DNA from: Petrosia ficiformis
Lineage: Eukaryota; Porifera; Demospongiae; Haplosclerida; Petrosiidae
Assembly (NCBI GenBank): GCA_947044365.1
Contig: OX345640.1
Span: 6,374,001 to 6,438,000, forward strand
Direction of reading: 5' to 3'
DNA: 64,000 nucleotides
The position numbers were made by a program, and so were the translations under genes. The notes beneath the pieces are model-generated. The model did no database searches. It was not told the origin of the DNA and saw only the letters and a program-made list of their open reading frames with translations. Of the stretch, positions 11,818 through 24,847 are shown piece by piece; position 1 is the first letter of the stretch; the number at the start of each line of letters is the position of its first letter.

Positions 11818-14800
11818 ATGGCAGTTAAGTCCGTATTTGGTCAAATACAAGAGTTTGACCCATCATCTGAGTTATTTACAGTGTATATGGAGAGAGTAAA
11901 CCTGTTCTTCACGGCAAACGATGTACCAGATGAGAAGAAAGTCCCAGTGTTTCTTACTGTTGTAGGGAAGCCTACATACGCCTTACTTAGAGACTTGCTA
12001 CAACCAAGCTCACCAATCGACAAAACGCTTCAAGACATTACGGATGTGCTCAAGAAGCATTATCAACCAACCCCCTCGGTGATTGTTGAGCGATTCCAAT
12101 TCCATAAAAGGAACCAGAAAGAAGGGGAAAGTGTGGCAGAGTACGTTGCTGAGTTGAAACGGTTATCAACTCACTGTCAGTTCAAGGATTACCTTGATGA
12201 TGCCTTGAGAGATCGTTTAGTTTGTGGACTTCGGAAAGAATCAACCCAAAAACGATTGCTACTGGAAGATAAGCTAACATTTACGAAAGCGGTGGAGACT
12301 GCTCAGAACATCGAGTCAGTTGACAAGCAAACCTTAGAAATGAAGAATGGAACTGTTGACTGAAGTTGTCTTGTGCATCAAGTCACCTCATCAAACTCTA
12401 CGTGTTATAGGTGTGGTAAATTAAATCACACAGCTAGTCAGTGTCGTTACAAGGATTTCGATTGCTTAAAGTGTGGCAAAAGAGGCCACTTGAAAGTTGT
12501 TTGTCGTAGCAAAGGATACCGACCTCAAATAGGGAAATCTCATTCAAATGAAACCCCGAGACCACGTAAAAACAGTTTTAGACCACAGAGAACAAAATAT
12601 ATCAAAGAAATGGAAGACAAAAGTGATGATCAATTATCGACTGAGAATCAAGATTTGGCTTTGTTCACTTTAGGTGGAGAAGCTCGTCGACCAATCAAGG
12701 TTGATGTTAAAATAGGAGACAAACCTTTAACGATGGAAATTGACACAGGAGCGGCTGTTTCCATTGTATCGAAGCAAGAGTATGACTCCTAGTTTTCTTC
12801 TTATGAACTACGCAAGTCTGCCGTTGTTATGAAGACTTATACCTCGGAATCATTGGAAGTAGCTGGAGAGATCACTGTTCATGTGCGTTACAAAGATCAA
12901 GAAGCCAATCTAGACCTAGTAGTTGTCCAAGGTGAAGGACCGGCCTTATTAGGAAGGAATTGGCTAAATCATCTCGTTCTAAATTGGCATGACATATTGC
13001 ATACATCCCTTGGTGGTGGAGTGGATTTATTAGTTAGCAAATACTCAAAAGTGTTTAGCAACACCCTTGGAACAATGTCACAATATCATGCAAAATTACA
13101 CCTCAAGCCTAACACCACTCCAAAGTTTTGGCGCCCTCGACCAGTTCCTTTTGCTCTGAAAGAGGGAGTAGAGAAAGAGCTGGATAGACTCCAAGGAACT
13201 GGAATCATTGAACCTATCATATTTAGTGAATGGGCAGCACCCATTGTCGCTATTCCCAAGAGAGATGGATCTATACGAATATGCGGAGACTACAAAGTCA
13301 CCTTGAATCAATCACTAGAAGTGGATCAATACCCACTGCCAAAACCGGAGGAGCTGTTTGCCTCTCTATCAGGGGGCAAGAAATTCACGAAATTAGACTT
13401 ATCTCAGGCATATCAGCAAATGGTATTGGACGATCAATCCAAAGACCTTGTCACCATCAACACTCACAAGGGACTCTATCGATATACAAGAATGCCATTT
13501 GGAATAGCTCCTGCTCCTGCTATTTTCCAGCGGACTAAGGATATTGTATTACAAGGAATACCTCATACCATCTGCTATATTGACGATATATTAATTACTG
13601 GAGTAAACGATCAGGAACACCTTGCTAATCTGGAAGAGGTACTGCGACGGTTACAATACCATGGAATCACATTGAAAAAAAACAAATGTAAGTTTATGTG
13701 TGGTAGTGTTGAATACCTTGGTTATACTGTTGATAGTGAAGGATTGCATGTTACCCCAAATAAGATTGAGGCAATTGTAAATGCACCCCAACCTCAGAAT
13801 GTTACTGAACTGAGAGCCTACCTAGGCCTTGTTAACTATTATGGCAAATTCATACCACATTTGGCATCCATCCTTCAACCACTCAACAGCCTTTTGCAAA
13901 AGAATTGCAAATGGGTGTGGTCAGAGAAATGTAGTGAAGCAGTACAAGAAGCCACTGAAAAGCTAACCTCCTCTACTGTTCTTATTCACTATAATCCCTC
14001 ACTCCCTATTCGATTAGCAGCCGATGCCTCCCAATATGGTATTGGGGCAGTGTTGTCCCACATCACACCTGATGGGGTAGAGAAACCCATAGCTTTTGCC
14101 TCCCGAACCCTTTCAAAGGCAGAGAGAAACTATTCACAAATCGAGAAAGAAGGGTTATCATTAATTTTCGGGGTAAAGAAATTTAATCAGTATATATATG
14201 GTAGAGAATTTACCTTAATCACAGATCACAAACCATTGACTACTATATTTGGATCTCATAAAGGCATTCCTCCTATCACAGCAGCTAGACTACAGCGATG
14301 GGCTATACTGTGATCAACCTATCACTACAACATTATATTTAGATCTACTACTGCCCACGGGAATGCTGATGGATTGTCTCAACTTCCATTATCTGTTACC
14401 CAGGATGAGTCAACTCAAGCAGAAGGAGCATCAGCCATATTTAATCTCTCTCAGATTGGTATCTTACCTGTTACTTGTACTGAACTCCAGACAGTCACTC
14501 GTAATGATCCTGTTCTTAGCAAAGTCTTACACTATACAAGATATGGATGGCCGGAGGAGATAGCAGATGAATTGAAGCCATATTACAATCGGTCAAGTGA
14601 GTTATGTATAGAAGCTAATTGCATCATGTGGGGGATTCGAGTAGTAGTGCCCCAGAAACTTAGGCAAAGAGTTCTTGAAGAATTACATACTAGCCATATG
14701 GGAATGAATAAAATGAAAGTGGTAGCTAGAAGTTTTGTGTGGTGGCCCTTAATTGATAAGGAGATTGAGCAATTAGCTAAGTCCTGTGATGCATGTTTAT

Positions 14801-15782
14801 CTGTTCGACATTCTCCTCCTCACTCGCCATTGCACCCCTGGTCCTGGCCAACTCGACCATGGCAGCGTGTCCACATTGATTTTGCCGGACCACTGTTTGG
14901 TAAAACTTACTTGCTCTTAGTAGATAGTCACTCCAAATGGCCTGAAATCTATGAAGTATCATCTACATCTGCATCTGCAACAATTGATGTTTTACGGCAC
15001 ATTTTTTCAGTTTTCGGTCTTCCCAAACAACTCGTGTCAGATAATGGCCCGCAATTTACATCTCATGATTTTAAAGTTTTTCTTCATCAAAATGGAATCA
15101 AACATTTCAAATCAGCTCCCTATCACCCTTCAACCAATGGTGCAGTAGAGAGATTGGTGCAAACACTAAAAAATTCATTGAAGAAGGGGAAGAAGGAAGG
15201 TCACACTAGTCAGTATACACTCTCTAACTTTCTCTTATACTACCGAGCAACCCCTCACTCAACAACTGGCAAGGCCCCTGTGAATTAATGTTGAGAAGAC
15301 CCCTAAGGACAGTATTAGATTTGTTGAAACCTAACACAGAAACTAAAGTTCATGACCAACAAGGTTTACAGAAGAGTAACCATGACATGCACTCACATGT
15401 CAGGAAGTTCAACGTAGGACAAAGAGTCATGGTACGTAGTTATCGTGATGACGACCCCTCTTGGATTAGTGGCAAGATCGTGGAACAGAAAGGTGATGTC
15501 ACGTTTATGGTGGAACTTGAAGATGGAATAGTTTGGAAAAGACATGTGGACCAACTACTATTTAAAGATGACAGCACAGAAGCAGTCAGTGCCTGGGAAT
15601 ATCCTAGTTCTGTTACCCCATCTGAAGATCAATCTAATCTAGAGCAGAGTACCTGTTCAACTCAGTCAGGTATTGAGCCCGAGACTATTAACCGTGAAGG
15701 TGATTCAACAATTTCTCGTTATCCTCAACGAATACGTCATCCACCAGACCGATACTATAAATATTGTATTCTGAGTAATTAG
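11818..15782 (+). pseudogene. Gag-Pol polyprotein of the Gypsy element, with three stops and one frameshift
   Basis: One reading frame from ATG 11818, broken by TGA at 12361-12363, TAG at 12790-12792 and TGA at 14311-14313. A one-base loss near 15280 moves the C-terminal part (15288-15782) into another frame. Gag capsid-like region is 11818-12360. Two CCHC knuckles (CYRCGKLNHTASQC and CLKCGKRGHLKVVC) lie near 12403-12510. The protease DTGA is near 12742. RT has the catalytic YIDD near 13579. RNase H has TDHKPL near 14221. The integrase zinc-binding region ends CDAC near 14788; its catalytic core shows HIDFAGP, SDNGPQF and the downstream glutamate in NGAVERL. The end (RYPQRIRHPPDRY) is typical of Gypsy integrase tails. 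The element can no longer make a full polyprotein unless stops are read through. Confidence 0.93.
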
Positions 15783-15808
15783 TTGTTTTGTTCTTATTTA
15801 CTTTTGTA

Positions 15809-15820
15809 AGAGGGAAGGAG
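15809..15820 (+). promoter_or_regulatory. Polypurine tract of the Gypsy element
   Basis: agagggaaggag directly before the 3' LTR, the expected plus-strand priming site. Confidence 0.85.
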
Positions 15821-15957
15821 TGTAGTGGACTTAATTATTATGAATATTGTTACATACTGAGCATGCTCAGACTTGCCTCATGTTCAGTTCTCCTCATGAT
15901 ATATATATTTGTGTATGTTCTTTTGGATCCATTATAATCTTAGTTTAGAACATTACA
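15821..15957 (+). repeat. 3' LTR of the Gypsy element
   Basis: 137 bp, with one visible difference from the 5' LTR; followed by the aggta target duplication. Confidence 0.93.
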
Positions 15958-16269
15958 AGGTAGTTATTAGATAAAGCTATATGTGACTTTCATGTGCTTG
16001 TTAGCTATAGAATGTATTATAATTATGCAAGTCAGATGAGAATTTGTGTAGCAATCAGGAAATTGCAAGAACCTTTGATCATGATGTACCTGTTCATGTA
16101 TTATATAGCTTGTTAGTGTGCATCAGCACTATATAGCCTTCATCTCAGGCTGCTATCTTGGGGTTCAGCTAAAATTGTAATTATAAATATAAATAAATAA
16201 TTCATTATTGTGTATATAGTACATAAATATATGTAAACTATATATACTTTACAATTATATAGTAGTATA

Positions 16270-16660
16270 GAAAACTCAAGAGGACACAAAACGAGGGTCC
16301 TATATTCTGTATATAGGACCTTTTAAGCATACTGTATACAATATATTGTATGATGGTGAGATCTCCTGCATGTGTGCACATGAAAGGTCTATATACAATA
16401 TATAGAACTCACCACATCGAAGGGATGATGTCACCATCATACTATATACATATATATAGTATGATGGATGATGTATATAGTATGATGGTGACATCATCCC
16501 TTTGATGTGGTGGGTTCTATATACTGCATATAGGACCCTCGTTTTGTGTCCTTGGATGTGATATAGCCCTCACAGGCTCGGGCTATATCACATCCTCTGA
16601 CACAAAACTCAGGTCCTATATTTTGTATATAGGACCTGTTAGCATACTATATGTATTACA
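16270..16660. repeat. Nested palindrome tract upstream of copy B
   Basis: Several interleaved inverted repeats: atgatggtgacatcatccct, gtcctatatt...tataggac, and the hairpin ggatgtgatatagcc / ggctatatcacatcc near 16553-16597. Equivalent tracts precede copies A and E. Confidence 0.75.
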
Positions 16661-16908
16661 AATATACAAGAATAATAAAAAACATTTCCAATAAAAATGA
16701 AAGAAGATGTAGGGATGTCAAAACCCAAAAAGCTTGCGAACAAGGTTAGGTGGGACCCAAAATTAATTAGGTGGGTGTGGTTATAACAATAGTTACTTTA
16801 TTATCTATGATGATCGACCTTTGTTGAACCATAGCTATGGTTGAACTAAGTGACGTCATAGTTGTATGCATACCTGAAATTCCTGAATACCCGCTAGTTC
16901 GCGATAAT

Positions 16909-16916
16909 TATAAAAG
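16909..16916 (+). promoter_or_regulatory. TATA box candidate of copy B
   Basis: TATAAAAG 67 bp before the conserved ATG of exon 1. It is the best TATA match before any copy. Copy B itself is broken downstream. Confidence 0.45.
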
Positions 16917-17146
16917 AAGTCTAATTTCTGCGTATTGTTGGCATTGTTGCTGACTGTCCAATTTCTTAGTCTTGGAGTAATCATGTTCCTAAAGCAGTCC
17001 CTAAAGCAGTTCCTTGCAATACTAGCCTGCTGCTCTGTACCAATTATAACCTACTTTGTGTCTACTGTTATTGTGCATGCACAAGTAGCCAACGATGAAC
17101 TAAAAGACTCGGATAGTGATGAGTAAGTTGGGTTATATAATAGTTG

Positions 17147-17148
<2 letters not shown>

Positions 17149-17191
<43 letters not shown>
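17149..17191. repeat. AT dinucleotide microsatellite in intron 1 of copy B
   Basis: About 21 TA units soon after the exon 1 donor. Similar TA runs follow exon 1 in copy C (29578-29613). Confidence 0.95.
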
Positions 17192-17193
<2 letters not shown>

Positions 17194-18393
17194 GTATATA
17201 TATATAATGTTTGTGTAATTATATATGTCTGCAACAGTTCTTCTCAACAATAATATATTCAACTAATTTCTTATACATTAAAAAAGTGTTATCAGCCACT
17301 TAGCTGCTTATATAGAATATAAAAAACCAAAGTAATAAAGGTATTGCTATTTTTACATATCCATTAAGTTTGTACAATTCCTTTTGAAAGCTCATTCATC
17401 AGCTGCTACTAAGGTTAGATGGATAGTAAATTAATAAAATTATGTCAGTTGCAACAAATAGACACAATAAATTAATGATTATTATGTAATTATTTATTAC
17501 AATTTTATCTTACCTTGCAATTTTATTTTCCTCAATGCTGATGAAATTGTATTTGAAGTTTCAGCCAGAGAATTATAACAACGAAAAATGATTTTCATTT
17601 CTATAATTTTTATCAGAGAGTACGGTAGTACTCTCTATGTAGGGATGGCACGGAAAAAAAATGGCCGCCCATGCATTTCAATTGCAAGTGATGAGCTGAA
17701 ATCTCTGGTAATATATACACATAAGTTTCTATACACACATGCCTGTTTATATCTAGTGTTTTTATGACTACCAATACTTTCTAGATGGCCGAAGATTATT
17801 GTTAAGGTAGAGAACCGGCGAGTGGCAAAACTGGCAAAATCTTCATCATATTATTAATATTATTTTCCAGACACATCATTTTTTTGTTTGTTGACCTATC
17901 ACGATGATTCTAGCACCATTCCCGTCGCATTTATAGTAAAATTCTGGTCGTAAAGTATCGAGATGATATCTTCAGATACTATGAAAGAAGACAGTCTCAA
18001 CGACTACAAAGATTTGATCTGGAATTGGACGCCATTTTCCTAAGTGGAATTTAATTACGCATGCGCATTTGTATACTCTTAACATGGAAGCTGAAAAGGT
18101 GGAAGTGTTTGGCATTGTAATAACATTTGTGAGTTTGTGAGCAAATACTAATAATAATTATTAATATTAAAGCAATTGTATAATAATATTGTATACTATG
18201 ATAAGCATTGGAATACTGAATGGTTGACACAGTGACTGACACTACTTCTTGTAGGACTGCAGACAGTGATGTAAGTGAATAGAGAATATACATCATCTGT
18301 AAGTGAAAGAGAATGATAATCAATACATAAACAAAAGACTGACCTTCATTGATGAACAAATTTTAATGCATTTTTGATTGCATGATTTCATAA

Positions 18394-18822
18394 TATGTGA
18401 CCGAATTTGCGAAAATCAGGCTTCTGGGATAATTATTAATTTTGAGATATGAGTGAAAATAGACAGTTATGGCTTACTCGGGTGATTACTGTTTTACTAC
18501 ATAAAAAGCTTCATTAATATCGTACCTATTCACTCATACCTTCAGAGAAATTCGGAGACATCTCTGTGCTTCGCTAGCCACTCCTAAAAAAGTTTTTAGT
18601 CATTACGTTTAATGATTAAATAATTGATTTAATTGCATTTTTCTCAAAATGAAGGATTTTTGACTACAACGGTTTAATCTCCCACTGTAGCTTTGTCTTT
18701 TGTGTGATTGGGATGTATCATATATCATTCTGGAGCTAATTGAATACTCTATTCAGGTAATACAAAAAATCAATTTTGAAATTTTATCCCATAAGCCTGA
18801 TTTTCGCAAATTCGGTCACATA
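18394..18822. repeat. MITE with about 40-bp terminal inverted repeats (TATGTGACCG family)
   Basis: Left end tatgtgaccgaatttgcgaa... (18394-18433) and right end ...ttcggtcacata (18781-18822) are near-perfect reverse complements. A partial relative begins at 59430 in copy E. It sits in the stretch that replaced exons 2-3 of copy B. Confidence 0.85.
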
Positions 18823-18882
18823 TATAGTATTTCTGCAATCTACAAAAAAACATTCACATCGTTTAGAAAAAAATCAATGAAA

Positions 18883-19190
18883 ACAAGAATAATAAAAAAC
18901 ATTTTCAATAAAAATGAAAGAAGATGTAGGGATGTCAAAACCCAAAAAGCAAGCAAACAAGGTTGGGAAGCTAACTTAGGACCCAAAATTAAACAAACCA
19001 CTTCCATATAACCCTACATAATTACAGCTCTTTGTACAGAGGTGTAAGCACTTATGTAGGGTTATATGGAAGTGGTTTGTTTAATTTTGGGTCCTAAGTT
19101 AGCTTCCCAACCTTGTTTGCTTGCTTTTTGGGTTTTGACATCCCTACATCTTCTTTCATTTTTATTGAAAATGTTTTTTATTATTCTTGT
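18883..19190. repeat. Perfect 138-bp-arm inverted repeat (foldback)
   Basis: Left arm 18883-19020 and right arm 19053-19190 are exact reverse complements as far as I can check by eye, around a 32-nt spacer. Transcription would give a very long hairpin. Single-arm relatives are at 16664-16770, 10769-10880 and 52530-52650. The two open frames inside are mirror images of each other and not genes. Confidence 0.9.
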
Positions 19191-19364
19191 ATATTATATA
19201 CATGTAACTTCAAAAGCAACTGAAACCTTAACACTTGATCAATACAGGCTGCAGATTTACATATGGAATATTTCATAGGCTTTTTTGGGGAATATCCTAA
19301 TACAGCAATATTAATATAGCAAGCCATAATCCCAGTATTCACATCTGCAGAAACACTACCTTGA

Positions 19365-19400
19365 AAGAAAACTTTGACCTCATGAGGTCAAAGTTTTCTT
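19365..19400. repeat. Perfect 36-bp palindrome
   Basis: Symmetric about cctcatgagg with arms aagaaaactttgacctca. In other copies the same intron 3 segment has only one arm (gaaaactttga), so an inverted duplication happened in copy B. Confidence 0.85.
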
Positions 19401-19558
19401 AGTACACTAAATTGATAGAGGCTACAAATCTACTTGCCAAATTATTTTTATAAAAATAGTCATATAGACTGATAATTATAATAAATGATGGATGATAAAA
19501 CATGATGGATGATAACCCTAACGATCCCAAGGCCTAAACTTGCAATCATAACATGCAT

Positions 19559-19650
19559 ATACTATATCCGACGTCTGATATGATATCAGATGTCGGATAT
19601 AGTATATCGGACGTCTGATATGATATTGGATGTCGGATATAGTATATCAG
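19559..19650. repeat. Two tandem palindromic units
   Basis: The unit tatatcggacgtctgatatg followed by its near mirror image, present twice (atccgacgtctgatatgata and atcggacgtctgatatgata). Non-coding. Confidence 0.75.
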
Positions 19651-21154
19651 AAGGGGTAATAATGAGCAGCCAACACAAAATAATTATGACTCATTTGGCA
19701 CCCAATAAATCAATAGGTTATTTTAGCCCTAATTAGAGTTTCTTTTCTTGTAAAAAATCAATGCTGCTTGCTTGTCTTGCTATATACAAATTCATGTACA
19801 TAATTACTCTGGAATGAGCAAGTAACATCTGTTGTTTTCTCAGATGTTAGAATACAAATAATACAGCACAGGTATATACAATACTATATGCTATGTATAT
19901 ACCTACATTGTATTAATATGCTTGTTGCCATATGCCTTATTATGACATGTACTTCATAGTAGTCAATAGAGATCAAGATCAAATGAACTGTGACTTGCAA
20001 ATATTACATAGCAGGAAAAACAAATCAGCATTGAGGAAAATAGAATTGCATTGAAACTTTTGCAACCAACTGAAAGTTAAAATAACCTATTAACTTTTAC
20101 AGTGTATGCATGTTATAGCTATGGACTATATATACTTATTATTTTATAATTGCATCAGTTTTTAAAACTTCCTTTTAATTATAATTATAGTTCTTTCCAA
20201 TACTACCAATGATGTTTCAATATGTGACAACAGGACTAAAATTCACTCCGTACATAGAATGTCTGCTTAAAAAATACCTACCAATTGTGATCTCTCTTGG
20301 TCTTACTGTTGGGTTCATTTTTTCACTGATGTATGCTGGTGCTGCCATAGCACTTGCTGCAGTGTGAGTTTCATCAATCATCTTATCAATGACTACATAT
20401 GTTATATGGCAAAACCACCAAGTAACTAATAAAATATTCATTTTACACAAATGATTCTTTTATTAATCATTTTAGAAACCATTAAGATGCAAATACAACT
20501 TTTCATTGTTCAGTGTATTGCAATGTTAATTGCTATAAATATCAGGATTCTATCTGTAGAGCCATCCCTATTAATTGCTTTCCACGGGGTTGAATCTACA
20601 AAATTATAATTATTACAATTATTATGTTTGTGTCACTTAGGCGAGTATGTGTTGTATATGTAATTAAAGAAGTTGTGTCATTCTGGTGGCTCAGTCAATT
20701 AATGGGGTGGCGTGTAAAAGAACGCATGCAACTAATACTAATATCTGTTGTAGCTATATAGCAGAGAAACAGTATAAAGATGATGCAGGAATCTTTAACA
20801 AGTAAGTATAATAAGTTGTTGAGTTTAGAACCTTGAAAGAGTACTTCAGTTTCTATGCATAGTAGACTGCAGTTAAAGTTATTTCTTCTGGGCCCAGTTT
20901 TCGAGTACTCAGAAAGGTAGAGACACTAGTGCTGCCACCAGCAATGAAGCACCTTTGGTGGGTGGCCTCGCCGCTGTAGCTTAAGGATAGGTTGCAATTG
21001 CAACAATTAAATAAATGAGATGCAAGAGAGAAAGTAACAAGCTTAAATTTCAATTTGTTGTTTATGTTGAGAAAGTTTTTTGTGGCTAGACTGGCTAAGA
21101 TTGTTTCTGATAAATATAAAAACACATGGAAGATGACTAAGAATGATTCTCGGA

Positions 21155-21294
21155 TCAACTGGAATATGCGGCACCGGAAGTAGGCGTGCCAATGATTTAA
21201 TTTGACACAGATTAAAACCCTAACGATAAGAGACCCTAGGATCGATGGGTGTGTCCTATGAATTTTAATGAGGTGCCGTGTATTCCAGTTGACC
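21155..21294. repeat. Separated inverted repeat, 21-bp arms
   Basis: tcaactggaatatgcggcac at the left and ggtgccgtgtattccagttg a at the right, with at most one or two mismatches, about 90 bp apart. The arms may be the ends of a tiny nested element. Confidence 0.7.
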
Positions 21295-21696
21295 CTGATT
21301 CTCCATCAGCTATACTGCTTTGAACTAGTATAATAACTATATTACTTACAGTCAAATTATATAATATACTCTTCTAACAAATATTCATTACATCATTCAT
21401 TACCAAAATATCTATACAACTGTCAGTTACTAAAGATAATTATCCTATAATGAATTGTACATTGTTACAACTACAATGAGCAAAAGCGTTGAACTTACAG
21501 TTCAAATATATGTAATTTGAAAGTCAAACAAAAGTTCAAATAATAGCGACCAGTTCAGAAGGAAGGTATGGCTCTAAACTGACCTCCACGTTTGATCTCA
21601 CGTGATCACATTGGGTGTGGCTGAGGGTGCAAGTAAATGGCAGAAACTGGAGAGCTTACAAAGATAGAAGGTATGAGTCTGTAACTTGCTAAAACA

Positions 21697-22075
21697 ATGT
21701 CTGTGGCAAATCTCTTTTCAATACGATTTTGATAAACTTCTTTCTCTACTCTATCAAGTCTTTAAATCGACGCTTAAAGCATCTGGCTAGGATGTGTAGT
21801 GAGTTTAGCATTTTCCATTCTAAGTAACTTTCATACAGTTTACTTCGTTATAAAAACAACAGCAATAGAAGACCATGTTTTTGAACAGATCAGAAAGTTT
21901 GGTGGCTGTAGGAGGTATGCGTTTGAAGTTATAACTGTTCAAAGTAAAAAAAGTTGGGAAGGAATGAATGAATAACTTGCCGCTTAAAACAATGTCTGTG
22001 GCAAATCTTTTTTCAATACAATTTTGATAAACTTCTTTCTCTACTCTATGAAGTCTTTAAATCGACGATTAAATA
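21697..22075. repeat. Direct repeat of about 90 bp
   Basis: gtctgtggcaaatctctttt ... ctttaaatcgacgcttaaa appears at 21697-21785 and again at about 21990-22075 with a few changes. A tgaatgaatgaatga tract follows. No coding content seen. Confidence 0.8.
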
Positions 22076-22411
22076 AAAAAAGTGGGGACAGAAGGAATGA
22101 ATGAATGAATGACAGAACGACAACCAAAGTGCTAAAGACTCGCCCACGCGTAGGTGCGGTGAGCCCAATGATTGATACAGAATCATCGCAAAGCAATTAT
22201 ACAGATACTGTTTCTCAATAATTTATATCTTGTTTCTTTTGATCTTGACTAAAGTACAAGCCATAGTAACAAAGGAAACAATACAATGTGCATCAAAACA
22301 TATAGTATGTAAAAATCCCATTATAGGATGTTTTGACTTATTATGCAAATGCAATTCATGTACATACTAATTTCTCTGGAATGACCAATGTACATCAAAC
22401 ATAACATTATA

Positions 22412-22680
22412 AAGGTCATTCACATTCACTATGACCTCAGAAAAATGCTCGTAACTTTAGCTTGGAATGACTAAAAATCTTTTCACATGCACCATTTTCA
22501 TAATTATATATAATTATCCTTTCCCTTCTTTTTTGTATATGTTAAATTTCAATTCATTGTTTCATTATTGAGTTACGATATCATTATGTATTAACCTTAT
22601 GACATTAAGCTATACATTATATTGCATATAAAGTCATCACATCATAATTTTGAGGACATCATGAATGTGAACAGACTATA
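22412..22680. repeat. MITE-like element in intron 4 of copy B
   Basis: Imperfect inverted ends: attcacattcactatgacct at the left and gaggacatcatgaatgtgaa at the right, about 18 of 22 positions complementary. No ORF. Confidence 0.5.
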
Positions 22681-24847
22681 GTATGTAAAAATCTCATTAG
22701 AGGCACAGTAGATGTTATTGCTTATTGTAAGTGCAAATTCATGTACATACTAATTTCTATGGAATGAGCAAGTAACATCCGTAATTTATCTTTAAATAGT
22801 TTATTAGTACATATGCTTATCTTGCGAACCAAAGGCCAACTCTTATGCATGTTACCATTGGAAAATGCACCTTACAATCTTGTATAATAGCAGCATTTTA
22901 TTCATTTAACATGCAGTATTATGTATGGCTATACAAACGTCTATTCCCTTTTGAAATATTTGTCTTTAGATGGATCAAATATTTCCATGTTAACATAACT
23001 ATACCCCTAGGCGTATAAAATATAAACAACCACTGGAACACTCCATTTTTAACAGTGTAATAAGATTATTTGCTCGATTTTAATGCTATATGTATTGTAT
23101 TACTGTTTTTGTTACTATGCTATAATATGATACTTTATATACTATTCAATACAAACTGAAACTAGAACTCGAAAATATTACCTAAACAAAACCATTATTG
23201 AGGAAAATAGAATTCCATTAAAACATGTAACAAACTAAAAATTAAACCTATTACATTTTACAGTGTGGAATCGATTACTTACGAATTATTTAGGATGTGG
23301 AGAAGAAAAATGCTGTTACTTATTCATTGTTGATAGCATTTAAAAATTCACATTGCTCTTTCGATGTGAACTTTACAAAATATTGTGTCAGCCATTGCTT
23401 GGTACTGCATTTTGTATCAAATAGTTACTATGTCTGTTTCCCTTTGCAGTTTGTATTCAACAGATCCTGACGACTCATTGGACTCATTGTATAATTCCTT
23501 CATCAGTAATGAAATGTTTATGCTCTCATTGCCAGCACTAGTGTACTTTTTGATGATTGTGGCAATGATATCATATGTTCTGTTTAAATGGAAGTGGTGT
23601 ATTCGTTCTGTATCCTTAATTCCATAATAATTTTTTAATTTATACATAATTGAATAATAATCATGATATGTCTTGTATGAGTTGTAATGCATACAAAAGG
23701 CACAATAATTTCAGGGTTGAAGCAAAGCCCTCATAAGCACTATGCTTATGAAGTGCAATAATTTGTCAGAAAGTACTTAGAGAATGTGCTTAAGGTCTGA
23801 AACTTACGCCTACCTGTACTTGCTTTCAATCACCTTTAATTTTCTTTAGAGCAATACCAACAGGTATTACTAGGCATCTGGTGTGATAGCTTTCTTGAAC
23901 TTGGCTGAAGTAATTTTCACTTTTATCAGTATGTCTAGTCAAAGCAAATGAAGTTAAAACTGACTGATAACTCTTTATTTCAAATGTCTTAGACTCTTGC
24001 TCCATTCACATCAACCGTACTTGATCAGTTTAAAAAGGCCTTGCACTTGTATTTAAGCACTTGTATTAAAACTAACATGTTCCTGTGCTTGTACTTAAGC
24101 ATTTGGTAAAGGGCTTGCTCATCTTGGTTTATTATTATTATTTTGCATGATGACATTTGTGACGATCATACTTATTGTTATGATAGTAACACAGATTTCT
24201 AAAATACCACAGTGAACTCTGTGTATAAATAGGCAACTAAGGCATGCATAACTGTCCTTCAAAATTCAATCCTTAATTGATAATTAAGTTTTCTGTCTTG
24301 GCCTTTTTTCTACTAGCACTTCTGGGGTATAGCCTGAATGAGTATATAGCACAGTTGTATTCTGTAGATAACATTTCTGAAACGTTAACACTGCCAGATG
24401 AAGTGGAAGCTTTGCACAGAGCAAATATTTCTCTGACCACTGCATCAATTGGCATGATTCTGACAACAGTGAGTATACATCATCATACTTAATAATTATT
24501 AATATTCCTCTTTACTAGCCCAAGTAAATTTGATTATGATTAGTAAAGGTTTTATTTGTGATTCATAATAAGAACGAGTAGTTAATATAGAACAACACAA
24601 ATTTAAAAGAAAGAATGTTACAACGTGTGTGTTGTCAACAATACACCCACACAATATTATTTAATTACAACCCTTCACTTTTTAAGCAGGCAGGGGATTT
24701 ATATATATATAATCAATGAATATCATGATATTTATGATAAAATATTATGAGGTAGAAACTAGTCAATTTTACTTAGCTTAATCTACAATGAATCTTGTCT
24801 TAATTTTATGTGCATTATTGTAGATATTTTTGAACATCTTTTGGCCT

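Larger units (their letters stand above)
11669..15957 (+). mobile_element. Ty3/Gypsy LTR retrotransposon, full length but coding-defective
   Basis: A 4289-bp element with two 137-bp LTRs beginning TGTAGTGG and ending CATTACA, flanked by the 5-bp duplication aggta (11664-11668 and 15958-15962). The LTRs differ at one position that I can see (cataata versus catgata), which implies a young insertion. The paralogous spacer after copy D retains an uninterrupted site (tcatgaggtagttatta near 53550). Order inside is gag, zinc knuckles, protease, RT, RNase H, integrase, as in Ty3/Gypsy. Confidence 0.95.
20556..22208 (+). repeat. MITE (catccctat...gctttg family) interrupted by a 1.2-kb insertion, intron 4 of copy B
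   Basis: Left part 20556-20945 and right part from about 22165 match the continuous copy at 7316-7733. The intervening sequence lacks recognisable protein. It is flanked by caatg on both sides, a possible target duplication, and carries a hairpin (21155-21294) and a direct repeat (21697-22075). Confidence 0.6.

Noticed and set aside
18700..19278. Two open frames on either side of 19020
   Set aside because: They are the two arms of the inverted repeat read in mirror image.
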